From CAZCGA01 sp964498075 (GTDB lineage Bacteria > Desulfobacterota > Binatia > HRBIN30): a DNA stretch of 64,000 bases. The stretch spans positions 16,088 through 80,087 of the forward strand of contig CAZCGA010000010.1 of the NCBI GenBank assembly GCA_964498075.1. Direction: 5' to 3'. The first letter of the stretch is position 1, and each line of letters begins with the position of its first letter. Below, piece after piece: positions 1-9,267 of this stretch. Under the pieces are notes generated by a model. The model worked only from the letters and a program-made list of their open reading frames with translations. It was not told where the DNA came from and made no database searches. The position numbers were made by a program, and so were the translations under genes.

Positions 1-174
1 CCGACGCAGGCAGAGAAGGACCTGACCGCGAGAATGGAGGCGGCCGCCAGCAAGACCGACATGGCTGCCAACAAGGCGGAGATGGCTGCTCGGAGCGCCT
101 CCGAAGCGGCCCAGCGCGCTGAGGCTGCAGCCCAGAAGGCCGAGGCGATCTTTCAGAAGCACATGCGGAAGTAG
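1..174 (+). CDS. C-terminal end of an Lpp-like alanine-zipper lipoprotein (partial)
   Basis: Only the last 57 codons are in the window, ending at TAG 172-174. The residues are almost all Ala, Lys, Glu, Arg and Met in heptad-like spacing, with Ala recurring at helix-packing positions, and the chain ends in HMRK. This is the pattern of the coiled-coil part of small outer-membrane lipoproteins such as Lpp and OprI, whose C-terminal Lys can be linked to peptidoglycan. The signal peptide and lipobox lie upstream of the window, so the assignment rests on composition alone. Another small Ala-rich coiled-coil protein is possible. A hairpin terminator follows the stop. Confidence 0.55.
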   Translation, partial: PTQAEKDLTARMEAAASKTDMAANKAEMAARSASEAAQRAEAAAQKAEAIFQKHMRK

Positions 175-204
175 CCAATCGCGCGTCGCAACGGTTTGAC
201 GAAG

Positions 205-232
205 AGGGCGATCCGCCGGGTCGCCCTTTCTT
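205..232 (+). terminator. Rho-independent terminator after the Lpp-like gene
   Basis: The stem is AGGGCGA (205-211) pairing with TCGCCCT (221-227), with a nine-base loop and a TTTCTT tract. It lies about 30 bases after the stop codon of the preceding gene. Confidence 0.65.
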
Positions 233-290
233 GTCTCTGCGCTGTGGCCCTTGGCACCGGGTAGATCAGCAGCCCGCTCGGGCTGCAGAC

Positions 291-1319
291 TCACCCACCA
301 AACGTCACCAACGTCTTGACGGCCCGTTTGTCCTCGGCAGCCACGCGGTAGGCCTCGCCCGCAGCAGCCAGCGGAAAGCGGTGCGTCACCACCTGCCGCG
401 CGGAGATGACGCCGGCGGCGATGTAGCGCAGCGCTGCGCGGGTATCGAGCGGACCGCAGGAATAGCTGGGGACGAGACGAATCTCGCGGAAGTACAGATT
501 GTACGTGTCGAGGTGCAGGCGGGCCTCCGGCGGCGTGCCCATGAATTGCACGACCGTACCACCCTTAGCGACACAGGCCAGGCCGATCTCCAAGGCCTCG
601 ATCGTTGCCGGGCCGACGATGACGACCTCGGCCCCGTCGCCACCGGTGGCCGTAGCCACTTGCGCGGCCAGGTCGCCGGCAGCCGCATCAATCACCACGT
701 CGGCACCCAGTTGGCGCGCCCGCTCGCAGCGTCCCCAGACAAGATCCGCACCGATCACGAGGCGCGCGCCTAGGTGCTTGGCCAAGACCACGTGCAGTTG
801 ACCCATCACGCCGAGCCCGATCACCAGGAGCGACGCGTCCGCCACGCGACCCGCACGCGTCAGTGACTTGACCACGCAGGCGGTCGGTTCCACCAACGCT
901 CCATCGTCGTCCCCGACCGAGTCCGGCAGCATCAACGTGTCGCCGAACAGATTCGTTTCCGGGACCAGGAAGTACTCCGCCATACCTCCGGGAACGATCT
1001 GTGATGCGCGCCATGTGGGACACTGCACGAACTCCCCGCGGCGGCACGCCCCGCACGCCAGGCACGGCGCGTGATGGTGCACGAAGACGCGGGCGCCCGG
1101 CCGCACGTGGGTGACCTCGGCCCCGACCTCGACGATCTCCCCGACCGGCTCGTGGCCGAAGACCAAGGGCGCCTTCTTGCGGATGTACCACGGCACGACG
1201 TCACCCGAGCAGATGCCGCAGGCGCGTGTGCGTACCAGCGCCTCGCGGCGGCCCGGCCGCGGAATCGGTTCGTCTTCGATGCGGACGTCGAGGTAGTCGT
1301 ACAGGCGGGCGACTTTCAT
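291..1319 (-). CDS. Zinc-dependent alcohol dehydrogenase (medium-chain dehydrogenase family)
   Basis: This is a 342-residue NAD(P)-dependent dehydrogenase of the sorbitol/threonine dehydrogenase type. Visible motifs are the catalytic zinc signature GHEPVGEIVEVG, a structural-zinc cysteine cluster (CLACGACRRGEFVQC), and a Rossmann glycine motif GLGVMGQ in the second half. The ATG at 1319 (MKVARLYDY) is chosen over the one seven codons upstream because it falls just after the stop of the upstream gene, so the two are probably co-translated. The neighbour at 1324-2349 is a second enzyme of the same family, which suggests a polyol or alcohol oxidation pair. The substrate cannot be told from sequence. 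Confidence 0.88.
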   Translation of the reverse strand: MKVARLYDYLDVRIEDEPIPRPGRREALVRTRACGICSGDVVPWYIRKKAPLVFGHEPVGEIVEVGAEVTHVRPGARVFVHHHAPCLACGACRRGEFVQCPTWRASQIVPGGMAEYFLVPETNLFGDTLMLPDSVGDDDGALVEPTACVVKSLTRAGRVADASLLVIGLGVMGQLHVVLAKHLGARLVIGADLVWGRCERARQLGADVVIDAAAGDLAAQVATATGGDGAEVVIVGPATIEALEIGLACVAKGGTVVQFMGTPPEARLHLDTYNLYFREIRLVPSYSCGPLDTRAALRYIAAGVISARQVVTHRFPLAAAGEAYRVAAEDKRAVKTLVTFGG

Positions 1320-1323
1320 CGCC

Positions 1324-2349
1324 TCACGGCACCACCGCAAACTTGATCCCGTCGCCGCGCTGGTGGTCGCTGAGCGCTTGCGCCAGGCTCGGCAGCGGGT
1401 ACACGCCGCTGATCAAGGCCTGTCCGCCGAAGCCCTCGCCAACCAACATCTCGTAGGCCCGGCGCACCGCCCGCGGCGTGAAATGGAACGGGCTGATCAG
1501 CCGGAGCTGGTCGTAGTGCAGCCGCTGCGTGTCGCACCGCATCTCCGTTCCCGGAGGGCACCCGCCGAACAGCACCACCTGACCGCCGCGCCGCGCCAGT
1601 GTGGGCGCGGCCTCCCACACGTCGACTTGTCCGGTGCACTCGATCACCACGTCGGCTCCCCGCCCGTGCGTATAGTCCAGCACTTGCTCACGGCAGGCCG
1701 CTACCGGCCCGGTGATGACCGCGTCAGCGCCCAGCTGCCGCGCATACTGTGCGCGTTGCGGCCGGCGCCCGAGGACGATGATCCGTTCCAGCCTCATGGC
1801 ACGCAGCACCAGCAGGTGCAGCAAGCTGATGGCGCCGGCCCCGATCAGAACGGCGGTGTCGTCCGGACGCAGGACCACGCTCTCGAGCCCGTGCACCACG
1901 CAGGCCAACGGCTCGAGCAGGGCGGCGACCGGATACGGGAGGGCGGGCGGCTTGCGGTACAAGTTGATATTGACGATGCGCCCCGGCAGCTTGATGTACT
2001 CCGCATACGCGCCGAGCACCATCGTCTCCATCACCGTCTCGCAGAGGTTCTCCTGCTCACGCTCGCAGTAGTAGCACCGGCCGCAGGGCGCCGTCGGCAC
2101 CGCCATGATCGCATCGCCCTCCCGGAAGCCGCGGACGCGGGAGCCGACCGCAGCGATGTCGCCGGAGAACTCGTGACCGAAAGGGGTGGGCATGGGGAAC
2201 TTGGGATGTCCTCGCAGGAACGCCTTCACATCGGTGCCGCAGGTCAGCGCGGCCCGCACCTGTACCACCACCTCGTCGGGGCCCGGGAGCGGACGGGGCA
2301 GCTCACGGAACGAGATCTCTCCCGGCCGGACGAGCACGTGCCCCTGCAT
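1324..2349 (-). CDS. Zinc-dependent alcohol dehydrogenase, second copy
   Basis: This is a 341-residue medium-chain dehydrogenase with GHEFSGDIAAVG (catalytic zinc region), a four-cysteine structural-zinc cluster (CGRCYYCEREQENLC) and a glycine-rich cofactor motif (GAGAISLL). The start at 2349 (MQGHVLVRPG) is where similarity to the family normally begins; an ATG 17 codons upstream is possible. It lies 4 bases upstream of the paralogous dehydrogenase and is divergent from holA. The two proteins differ clearly, so this is not a recent duplication. The likely role is oxidation of a sugar alcohol or threonine-like substrate; the exact one is unknown. Confidence 0.87.
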   Translation of the reverse strand: MQGHVLVRPGEISFRELPRPLPGPDEVVVQVRAALTCGTDVKAFLRGHPKFPMPTPFGHEFSGDIAAVGSRVRGFREGDAIMAVPTAPCGRCYYCEREQENLCETVMETMVLGAYAEYIKLPGRIVNINLYRKPPALPYPVAALLEPLACVVHGLESVVLRPDDTAVLIGAGAISLLHLLVLRAMRLERIIVLGRRPQRAQYARQLGADAVITGPVAACREQVLDYTHGRGADVVIECTGQVDVWEAAPTLARRGGQVVLFGGCPPGTEMRCDTQRLHYDQLRLISPFHFTPRAVRRAYEMLVGEGFGGQALISGVYPLPSLAQALSDHQRGDGIKFAVVP

Positions 2350-2500
2350 CGACGCGCGGCCTTCCGAGCGCGTCGGTCCGACCGATGCAGTTTCTTGCAT
2401 GGGGTAGCCGTATCTGCGGGTCTATCGGTTGTCAACCGAGCCCGGGCGTACCGTGATGAGCGGTGACTTCTGCCTGCCTGCAAGCTATACAACTCGTGCC

Positions 2501-3922
2501 ATGGCGCAGTCCGTATCAGTGGCGGCCCGCCACCCGCAGTTAGCTGCGGCGGTTCGCGCAGCGGCCGCCGGGCAGCACAAACCGGTCTATCTGTTGGCCG
2601 GCGAATCGTTCGAAACGCGCGCGGCGGCGCAGGCGTTGCTGGACGTTCTCGTGCCGGCGGAACGGCGCGCCTTCAACCTCGAGACGTACGACGGCCGTAC
2701 CACACCACTGGCAGCGGTCATCGACAGCCTGCGCATGCCGGGGTTCTTTCCGGGGATCAAGGCGGTGTGGGTTCGCGAAACCACCCTGTTCCTGTCCGGC
2801 GAGAAACGTTCGGATCTCACCCACACGGTGCTCGCAGCCTGGAGCGACGGTCGCGAGCAGGAGGCGGCTGAAAAGCTCCTCACGCTGGCCGCACTCGCCG
2901 GGTGGTCGCAGGAGCAGTTTCGTGAGACGCGCCTATCGACACTCGGCAAGACACGCCTGCGCGAGCTGTGCGGCGAGGAGCCGGACCCCGAGCAGGCGGC
3001 GCTGCTCGACGCCGTGCAGGCGGCGTGCGTCGCCCGCGACCTCGGCGTCGGCGCCTATCGCGACGACAGCGCCGTGCTGATCGAGTTTCTCGACGCCGGT
3101 GTGGGTGCCGGCGGCGTGCTGGTGCTGACCGCCTCGGCGGTGGACGCCCGCAAGCGCCTGTACAAACGCTTGAAGGACATCGGGGCAGTGGTCGACGTCA
3201 GCGCGGCTCGCGAACGTAGCGGGGCCCTCAGCCGCGAGACCGTCGACGACCTGGTGCAGCACGTCGTGCACGAGTTCGGCAAGCGGCTGGAGACGAACGC
3301 GCACCAGCTGGTCGTGCGGCGCGCCGGCACCGATGTGGCCATGCTGGCGATGGAGCTGGAGAAGCTGTGTCTGTATGCCGGTGACCAACCCTCCATCAGT
3401 GAGGAAGACGTGCGCCAGGTGTTTCGCGACATGGGCGAGTCGTGGATCTTCGACTTCACGGCGGCGCTGGCAAGCCGGCAGCTGGCGCCAGCGTTGCCGT
3501 TGCTCCGCGGGCTCTTGGAGCAAGGCGAACCGCCGCTGCGCCTGCTGGCCATGATCGCACGCGAGCTGCGCTTGCTGCTGGTGGCGCGCGAGTGTCTCGA
3601 TGACAGCCTGCGCGGCAAGTGGCGGGGGAATCTGCCGTTCAATGTCTTTCAAACCCGCCTGCTGCCGCTGCTCGATGCCGACACGCGTCAAGCGTTTGGG
3701 AATGCGCACCCCTTCGTCGTTTACAAGCGCCTGCAGGACGCCGCACGTATGGACACGCGCGCGCTCCGCGAGGCGTTGGTCCGGTTGTCGGATCTCGATG
3801 CACAGCTGAAGTCTTCGCGTAGCGATCCGGCGTTGTTGCTGGAGGCCTTCGTCATCGCGTGGTGCCGGGGCGCCGGCAAGGAGCGGTCGTCCTCGCGGCC
3901 GCTCGAATCCTCGCACCCGTGA
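2501..3922 (+). CDS. holA: DNA polymerase III delta subunit (clamp loader)
   Basis: HolA opens the beta sliding clamp as part of the clamp-loader complex. Family features are the N-terminal PVYLLAGE start of the AAA+-like domain, the VLVLTASAVDARKRLYK segment, the conserved helical stretch LAMELEKLCLYAG, and the C-terminal LLRLLAMIARELRLLL-like collar region. At 473 residues it is longer than the usual 330-350. The extra length lies around residues 100-190, between the first strands and the VLTASAVD motif, and is rich in Glu and Arg. The ATG at 2501 (MAQSVSVAAR) is preferred over an in-frame start at 2429. It converges on the usp gene. Confidence 0.85.
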   Translation: MAQSVSVAARHPQLAAAVRAAAAGQHKPVYLLAGESFETRAAAQALLDVLVPAERRAFNLETYDGRTTPLAAVIDSLRMPGFFPGIKAVWVRETTLFLSGEKRSDLTHTVLAAWSDGREQEAAEKLLTLAALAGWSQEQFRETRLSTLGKTRLRELCGEEPDPEQAALLDAVQAACVARDLGVGAYRDDSAVLIEFLDAGVGAGGVLVLTASAVDARKRLYKRLKDIGAVVDVSAARERSGALSRETVDDLVQHVVHEFGKRLETNAHQLVVRRAGTDVAMLAMELEKLCLYAGDQPSISEEDVRQVFRDMGESWIFDFTAALASRQLAPALPLLRGLLEQGEPPLRLLAMIARELRLLLVARECLDDSLRGKWRGNLPFNVFQTRLLPLLDADTRQAFGNAHPFVVYKRLQDAARMDTRALREALVRLSDLDAQLKSSRSDPALLLEAFVIAWCRGAGKERSSSRPLESSHP

Positions 3923-3933
3923 ACCCTGAGTGA

Positions 3934-4377
3934 TCAGTCGGCGCCGCGGCGAACCACGAACACCGGACACGGTGCGTGTCGGATGATCTTCTCGGCGACG
4001 CTGCCCAGCACCAGATGCTGGATGCCGGTACGCCCGTGCGTCGAGGTGATGATCAAATCGACCCGGCGCCGGGTGGCGATAGCCGTCAACTGCTCGTACG
4101 GATCGCCGATCTCGACCAGCAGCTCGCACTTCGGATAGCCATCGAGCCGCTGGTCGCGCAGCTGCTCCAGCAGCACTCGGCTGCGGGACTTCGCCTCCTC
4201 GAACGTGAGGACATGGCCGTCCGCCTGATAGAGCTCGCCGCTCGGCACGTGAATGATGTGCGCCAGCACGAGCCACCCGTCGGCGGCCTTGGCGAAGCGC
4301 AGGCCGTAGTCGATGGCGTGGAATGACTCGTCGGAGAAATCGGTGGGACACAGGATGTTCTTGAACTCGCGCAGCAT
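3934..4377 (-). CDS. Universal stress protein (UspA family)
   Basis: The 147-residue single-domain Usp protein begins MLREFKNILCPTDFS, with the conserved Asp of the family. It carries the ATP-binding glycine motif STHGRTGIQHLVLGSVAEK near the C-terminus and ends in the usual CPVFVVR strand. This motif belongs to the ATP-binding class (MJ0577-like). The ATG at 4377 is the family's normal start; an upstream in-frame ATG at 4425 would overlap the CoA-transferase. It is convergent with holA and follows the CoA-transferase gene on the same strand by 13 bases. Confidence 0.9.
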   Translation of the reverse strand: MLREFKNILCPTDFSDESFHAIDYGLRFAKAADGWLVLAHIIHVPSGELYQADGHVLTFEEAKSRSRVLLEQLRDQRLDGYPKCELLVEIGDPYEQLTAIATRRRVDLIITSTHGRTGIQHLVLGSVAEKIIRHAPCPVFVVRRGAD

Positions 4378-4390
4378 GCTCGTGCTCCTT

Positions 4391-6850
4391 TCAGGCGACA
4401 ACGTTGGCAGCGCGCAGCGCGGCAATCGCCTCCGAGGTCAGGCCGAGCACACGCTGCAAGACCGTATTCGTATGTTCGCCAAGCAACGGACCGGGGGCTC
4501 GCACGTCGCCAGGCGTGTCCGACATCTTGAAGGGCACGCCGTCGAGCTCGACGGCCGCTCCCTCAGGCGTGTCCACGCACGCCCAGTATCGCCGCGCCTG
4601 CAAATGCGAGTCGCGCCGGCAAAGGTCCTCGGCGTTGGCCACGACGCCGGCGACGATCCCGGCACGCTGCAAGGTGGTCATGACGGCCTCGGCGCTGCGG
4701 CTGCGGGTCCAGGACTCCACGAGTGGTGCGAGCACTGACTCGTTCGCCACGCGAGCGCTGTGGCTGGCGAAGCGCACATCCCGGGTCCAATCCGGGTGCC
4801 CCAGTGCGCCGCAGAACCGCCTCCAGTCGTCGTCGCCGAACACGGCGATCGCGCACCAGCGGTCGCGTGCCGCCGCGTCACCAGACAGGTCTGCGCAACG
4901 ATACACACCGTGCGGTGCACCTGGCATTTCCTGTGAACAATTGTCAAGTGCTGCGCACCCTGTCTCCAAAGCCTGACCGAGGAGAACGGCAAGCAGTCGC
5001 GGCCCGAGCAAGGCGGTCACGCTCTCGAACTGCGAGAGGTCGACGCGCTGACCTTCACCGGTACGGCGCCGATGCCACAGTGCCATCAAGACCGCGAGCG
5101 CGCCGCTGTAGCCGCCGGCCATGTCGGAGTATGAGAATCCCCAGCCCGCGGGTTCGCCGCCCGGATGGCACATGAGCAACGTATATCCCGACAAGGCCTG
5201 CAAGGTCGGGCCGTAGCTCACGTAGTCACGCTGCGGACCGGTGTGGCCGAAGCCGGACATGCTGACCGTGATGATGTCCGGCTTGATGCGCCGCAGGTTG
5301 TCGTCGTCGAGTCCCCAGTTGCGCATGACGCGGGCACTGAAGTTGTCGATCACCACGTCGGCGGTTGCGATCAGTTCTTTGGCCAGTGCGATCCCGCGGG
5401 GCGTGCTCATGTTCAGCACGATGCTCTGCTTGCCGCGGTTGAGGTTGCCCGTCAGGCCGCCGCGACGCGATCCGAAATCGAGCCCGTCGCGGCGCTCGAT
5501 CTTGATCACTTCGGCCCCATGATCGGCGAGAATCCGTGTCGCCACCGGGCCCGCGACCACCCAGGTGAAGTCGATGACGCGCACGCCGTCCAAGGCTCGC
5601 GGACAGGTCCCCTCCCCTGTTGCCAATTCGGGCAACGGGGGAGGGCTAGGGAGGGGGCCTCTCTTCAGCTCTGCAAACACCACCTCGTTGTGCTCCCCAA
5701 GCAGCGGTGGTCGGCGGCGGATGCGCCACGGTGTCCGGCTGAACACGTACGGTGCGCCGGGATAGGTGAGCGTCGCGCCCAACTCCTCGTGAACGACTGG
5801 AACGAAGAAGCCGCGGTCGACGAGCTGCGGATTCTGTTGAAGCGTTTCGGGGGCGAGCACCGCAGCGTACGGAATGCGCCGCAGCTGCGCGCCGTCGACC
5901 AGATCGGCGACGGTGTAATCCTTGGCCCACGCGTCGAGGACGTCGAAGAGATGGACGCAGTGATCGCGTCGGTGGTTGAAATCTTCCCACGCCGCCTCGC
6001 CGAGATCCTGTGCTTTGCCGTCGGCCTTTACCCACTCGATCAACGAGGTCCAGTCACCGAGCGTGCAGTGCATGACGTAGCCGTCCCTGCACCGGCCGAC
6101 GCGGAAGTAGCGCGTCCAGTGCAAGCTGCCGTGGCGCTCGGCGATCGTATGGTCCTGATGGAAGAAACTGCTCGCGTGCTCGACGCAGACGGCGACACAT
6201 TCCTGAATGCTGACGTCGATCCACTGGCCGCGCTCGGTCTGCTCGCGTGCCAGCAGCGCCAGCAGGGCGCCGATGGCGGCGTAGCTCGAGGCGCTGTGGT
6301 AGGCCTGCAACCCGAGCCCCTGCAGGGGCGGTTCGTTGGGGAAGCCGTTGACGTAGACCATTCCGCCGAGCGCCTGGCAGATCAAATCCGAGCCGCGGTA
6401 GTCACGGTGCGGCCCGTTCTGGCCGAACGGCGTGATCGAAACGACGCTCAGTACAGGGTTCCGCGCCGCCAGCGCGGCGTATCCCAAGCCGAGCTCGTCC
6501 ATACGGCCGGGCGGCGCGGTCTCGATCACGATGTCGGCGCCTTCAGTCAACTGGAGGAAGCGCTCGCGATCGTGGAGGGCTTCGAGGTCGAGCGTCACGC
6601 TGCGCTTGCTCGTGTTGTAGTGCGAGAAGAAGAGCGACCGGTTCACCTCGTTGGCATCACGGGCGTCGGTGGCGCGGGCGTCCCCGCCCGCGAAGAACGG
6701 CCCGATGCGTCGCATCGCGGCGCCGCCGGGCGGCTCGACGTTGACGACGTCGGCGCCCATGTCCGCGAGCAGCTTGCCGCAGTACGCACCGGACTGATCC
6801 GCCAGATCGAGCACGCGCACGCCATCGAGTGCGCCGGGACGTTTGGCCAT
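4391..6850 (-). CDS. Double CaiB/BaiF family III CoA-transferase
   Basis: The 819-residue protein consists of two full family III CoA-transferase domains, roughly residues 1-395 and 410-819, each starting with LDGVRVLDL or LDGVRVIDF. Such enzymes move CoA between carboxylic acids in catabolic pathways. The N-terminal half keeps the catalytic aspartate context found in formyl-CoA transferase (GSDLICQALGG). The matching place in the C-terminal half reads SYGPTLQALSG, with no Asp. The ATG at 6850 (MAKRPGALDG) is preferred over one 12 codons upstream. Substrates are unknown. The two-domain arrangement is seen in other CaiB-type proteins, but the asymmetry of the active-site motif is worth checking. 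Confidence 0.88.
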   Translation of the reverse strand: MAKRPGALDGVRVLDLADQSGAYCGKLLADMGADVVNVEPPGGAAMRRIGPFFAGGDARATDARDANEVNRSLFFSHYNTSKRSVTLDLEALHDRERFLQLTEGADIVIETAPPGRMDELGLGYAALAARNPVLSVVSITPFGQNGPHRDYRGSDLICQALGGMVYVNGFPNEPPLQGLGLQAYHSASSYAAIGALLALLAREQTERGQWIDVSIQECVAVCVEHASSFFHQDHTIAERHGSLHWTRYFRVGRCRDGYVMHCTLGDWTSLIEWVKADGKAQDLGEAAWEDFNHRRDHCVHLFDVLDAWAKDYTVADLVDGAQLRRIPYAAVLAPETLQQNPQLVDRGFFVPVVHEELGATLTYPGAPYVFSRTPWRIRRRPPLLGEHNEVVFAELKRGPLPSPPPLPELATGEGTCPRALDGVRVIDFTWVVAGPVATRILADHGAEVIKIERRDGLDFGSRRGGLTGNLNRGKQSIVLNMSTPRGIALAKELIATADVVIDNFSARVMRNWGLDDDNLRRIKPDIITVSMSGFGHTGPQRDYVSYGPTLQALSGYTLLMCHPGGEPAGWGFSYSDMAGGYSGALAVLMALWHRRRTGEGQRVDLSQFESVTALLGPRLLAVLLGQALETGCAALDNCSQEMPGAPHGVYRCADLSGDAAARDRWCAIAVFGDDDWRRFCGALGHPDWTRDVRFASHSARVANESVLAPLVESWTRSRSAEAVMTTLQRAGIVAGVVANAEDLCRRDSHLQARRYWACVDTPEGAAVELDGVPFKMSDTPGDVRAPGPLLGEHTNTVLQRVLGLTSEAIAALRAANVVA

Positions 6851-6937
6851 GCGCCGCCCGATAGAAGAGCGCTCGCGTGAAGTCAACGCGCCACGCTTCT
6901 GGCGCGTTCGCGCCGTATGCTACAGACAGAGACCGCG

Positions 6938-7315
6938 ATGCGCTGCCCGAAATGCCAGGCTGAGAACCTCCCCGACGCCGCGTTCTGCGAGCTGTGTGGC
7001 AGCACACTCGAGCTCGCGTGCAGCGCGTGTGGAGCAGGCAACCGCCCGCCCGCCAAGTTCTGCCGCAAGTGCAGCGCGCCGCTCACCGGCGCCCCCGCAG
7101 CCCGGCCTTCCGGTTCGCCGGCTGCGTACACCCCACGCCACCTCGCCGAAAAGATCCTCACCTCGCGCAGCGCCCTCGAAGGCGAGCGCAAGCAGGTCAC
7201 GGTGCTGTTCGTCGACGTGCAGGGGTCGATGGATCTCGCCGATCAGGTCGACCCGGAAGAGTGGCACCGGATCATGGATCGCTTCTTCGCCATCCTGGCG
7301 CGCGAGCTCGGATGA
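6938..7315 (+). pseudogene. Truncated zinc-ribbon class III adenylate/guanylate cyclase
   Basis: The 125-residue reading frame has two CxxC zinc-ribbon pairs (CPKCQ...CELCG and CSACG...CRKCS), a Pro/Ala linker, and the first part of a class III nucleotide cyclase domain (ERKQVTVLFVDVQGS, where the first metal-binding Asp sits). It stops after about 45 residues of that domain. Complete members of this architecture run to 1000 residues or more, with an ATPase and TPR region after the cyclase. The rest is missing and the convergent dehydratase gene ends 72 bases downstream. The stretch after the stop, in another frame, reads FNGNDIMMIVG, faintly like the GDGIMALFG motif, so decay by deletion is plausible. 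Confidence 0.7.
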
Positions 7316-7387
7316 CTGCCAGAGGCGGAAGCCTGCGGTGACGGAGTCGCGAGTTCAATGGCAACGACATCATGATGATCGTTGGGG

Positions 7388-8344
7388 TTACCAGGGCAGA
7401 TTGTCGAGATCGACGTTCCCGCCGCTCAGCACAATGCCCACGCGCGCGACGTTGGTGATCGCTCTGAGCTCGTCCGACAGCACGGCGGCGACGGCTACGG
7501 CCGCACTGGGCTCGATGAGGAGTTTGGCGCGTTCCCACATGAGACGCATCGCTGCCACGATCTCGGCGTCGGTCACGGTGACGACGCGTTCCGCCTGATC
7601 GCGGATGATCGGCCAGGTCAGCTCGCCGAGACTCGTGCGCAGGCCGTCGGCGATGGTGTCCGGGGCGGTCTGCGGGATGAGCGTCCCTGCGGCCTTCGAG
7701 CGCGCGGCGTCATCAGCCCCACGCGGCTCGGCGGCGAAGATGCGAATCGATGGGTCGAGGCCGTGGGCGGCGATACAGACGCCCGAGATCAGTCCGCCGC
7801 CGCCGACCGGGGCGACGATCGCGTCGAGAGGAGCCGCCTGCCCGAGAAGCTCCAGTGCGGCGGTGCCCTGGCCCGCGATGATGTCGGGATGATCGTACGG
7901 ATGGATGAACGTCCCGCCCGTCTCAGCGAGTACCGCAGCGGCGGTGGTTTCGCGCGCCGCCAGCGTCGCGTCGCACTCGATCACGTGTCCGCCGTACGCC
8001 GCCACGGCGCGGCACTTCACTGGCGAGGCGGTGCGCGGCATGACGATGCGTGCCGGGATGCCGCGCAGCTGCGCCGCCAAGGCCAGCGCCTGGGCGTGAT
8101 TGCCGGAGCTGTGCGTGACCACGCCGCGCGCCGCCACCGCGTCGCTGAGTCGCAGCACGGCGTTGCAGGCGCCGCGAAACTTGAAGGCGCCGACCTTCTG
8201 CAGGTGCTCGCACTTGAAGAAGAGGCGGCGTCCGGCCAATCGGTCCAATGTGGCGCACGTGGTGACCGGTGTGCGGTGTATGACACCGGCGATGCGTTCA
8301 GCGGCGGCCCGGACAGCCAGAAGGTTGACAGCATAGCGGCCCAT
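7388..8344 (-). CDS. PLP-dependent threonine/serine dehydratase or serine racemase family
   Basis: The 318-residue fold-type II PLP enzyme has the Schiff-base lysine in GAFKFRGA, the Asn of SSGNHAQ that binds the cofactor ring, the phosphate-binding glycine loop VGGGGLISG, and a C-terminal SGGNVD. There is no ACT domain, so it is not the feedback-inhibited biosynthetic IlvA; it resembles catabolic threonine dehydratase (TdcB) or serine racemase. It would convert L-threonine or L-serine to the 2-oxo acid plus ammonia. The gene is divergent from the alpha/beta hydrolase and convergent with the cyclase fragment. Confidence 0.88.
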   Translation of the reverse strand: MGRYAVNLLAVRAAAERIAGVIHRTPVTTCATLDRLAGRRLFFKCEHLQKVGAFKFRGACNAVLRLSDAVAARGVVTHSSGNHAQALALAAQLRGIPARIVMPRTASPVKCRAVAAYGGHVIECDATLAARETTAAAVLAETGGTFIHPYDHPDIIAGQGTAALELLGQAAPLDAIVAPVGGGGLISGVCIAAHGLDPSIRIFAAEPRGADDAARSKAAGTLIPQTAPDTIADGLRTSLGELTWPIIRDQAERVVTVTDAEIVAAMRLMWERAKLLIEPSAAVAVAAVLSDELRAITNVARVGIVLSGGNVDLDNLPW

Positions 8345-8434
8345 GCGTGCACTCTATGCCTCTTCGTGGGCGATGTGTCATCCGGGCCTCTCGCAGCTTG
8401 GCGTCTCTGCGGCAAATCGGATAGGGAAGCCACT

Positions 8435-9253
8435 GTGCCACGCCTCAGGATCGGTGACCTTGCGCTCAACTACGAACAGGAAGGTCAGGGGACCGACCTC
8501 GTGCTGATTCATGGTCTGGGCGCCGACTTGCACATCTGGGATGCGGACGTGGCGGTGTTCGCGCGCCATCACCGGGTCCTCCGGCCGGACGTGCGCGGGT
8601 TCGGCGCCTCAGACAAGCCGCCGGGACCGTACTCGCCGGCGCTGTTTGCGCGCGACCTCGACGGGCTGTGTGCGGCGTGTGGCATCGTCGATGCGCACGT
8701 GTTGGGGATTTCCATGGGCGGCGTGATTGCGCAACGCTTCGCGCTCGATTTCCTGCGGCGCGTCCGCTCGCTGGTGTTGGTGAGCACCTCGAGCGAGGTG
8801 GGTGCAACGTCCGTTGCCGCGTGGCAGCGCCTCGCCGACACGATCGAGCGCGATGGCTTCGATGCACGCAGCGCGGATGCGTCGCGCGCATTCTCGCCGG
8901 CGTTTGCCGCGAGTCATCCGGAGGTCGTGGATGATCTCGGACGCCGCAATGCAGCCTGCGATTCGCAGGGTTACGCGGCGGCGGCGCGCGCGGTGAGTGA
9001 TTACAACTGGACCGCGGAGTTGCCGCGGCTGAGGGTGCCGACACTGATCCTGCAAGGGCTCGACGACCAGCTGACGCCGCCCGGCGGCTCGGTCAAGATG
9101 AGCCGTCAGCTGGCGCACGCGCGTTTGCTGCTGGTGGAGGCCTGCGGACACAATCTCCCGATCGAGCAGCCGGCGGTGTTTCACTCCAGCGTGCTCGGGT
9201 TCACCGCCGGGGTCGATTTCGCGCGCGGCTGTGCGTCGAGCCCCGGCGATTGA
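8435..9253 (+). CDS. Alpha/beta hydrolase (3-oxoadipate enol-lactonase-like)
   Basis: The 272-residue alpha/beta hydrolase has the oxyanion-hole motif HGLGA, the nucleophile elbow GISMGG, the acid in GLDDQLTP and the catalytic His in ACGHNLP. I chose the GTG at 8435 because AGGGAAG sits 7-13 bases upstream and the fold begins there; the frame stays open far upstream only as the antisense of the dehydratase. The closest family by motifs is the PcaD/BioH-like group, but the substrate is not determined. Its stop overlaps the possible TTG start of the next gene. Confidence 0.85.
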   Translation: MPRLRIGDLALNYEQEGQGTDLVLIHGLGADLHIWDADVAVFARHHRVLRPDVRGFGASDKPPGPYSPALFARDLDGLCAACGIVDAHVLGISMGGVIAQRFALDFLRRVRSLVLVSTSSEVGATSVAAWQRLADTIERDGFDARSADASRAFSPAFAASHPEVVDDLGRRNAACDSQGYAAAARAVSDYNWTAELPRLRVPTLILQGLDDQLTPPGGSVKMSRQLAHARLLLVEACGHNLPIEQPAVFHSSVLGFTAGVDFARGCASSPGD

Positions 9254-9267
9254 CTGTGCCGCGGACC

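Noticed and set aside
7382..8434. Long plus-strand frame joined in front of the alpha/beta hydrolase
   Set aside because: Its first 351 codons are antisense to the dehydratase gene. The hydrolase begins at the GTG at 8435, which has its own ribosome binding site.
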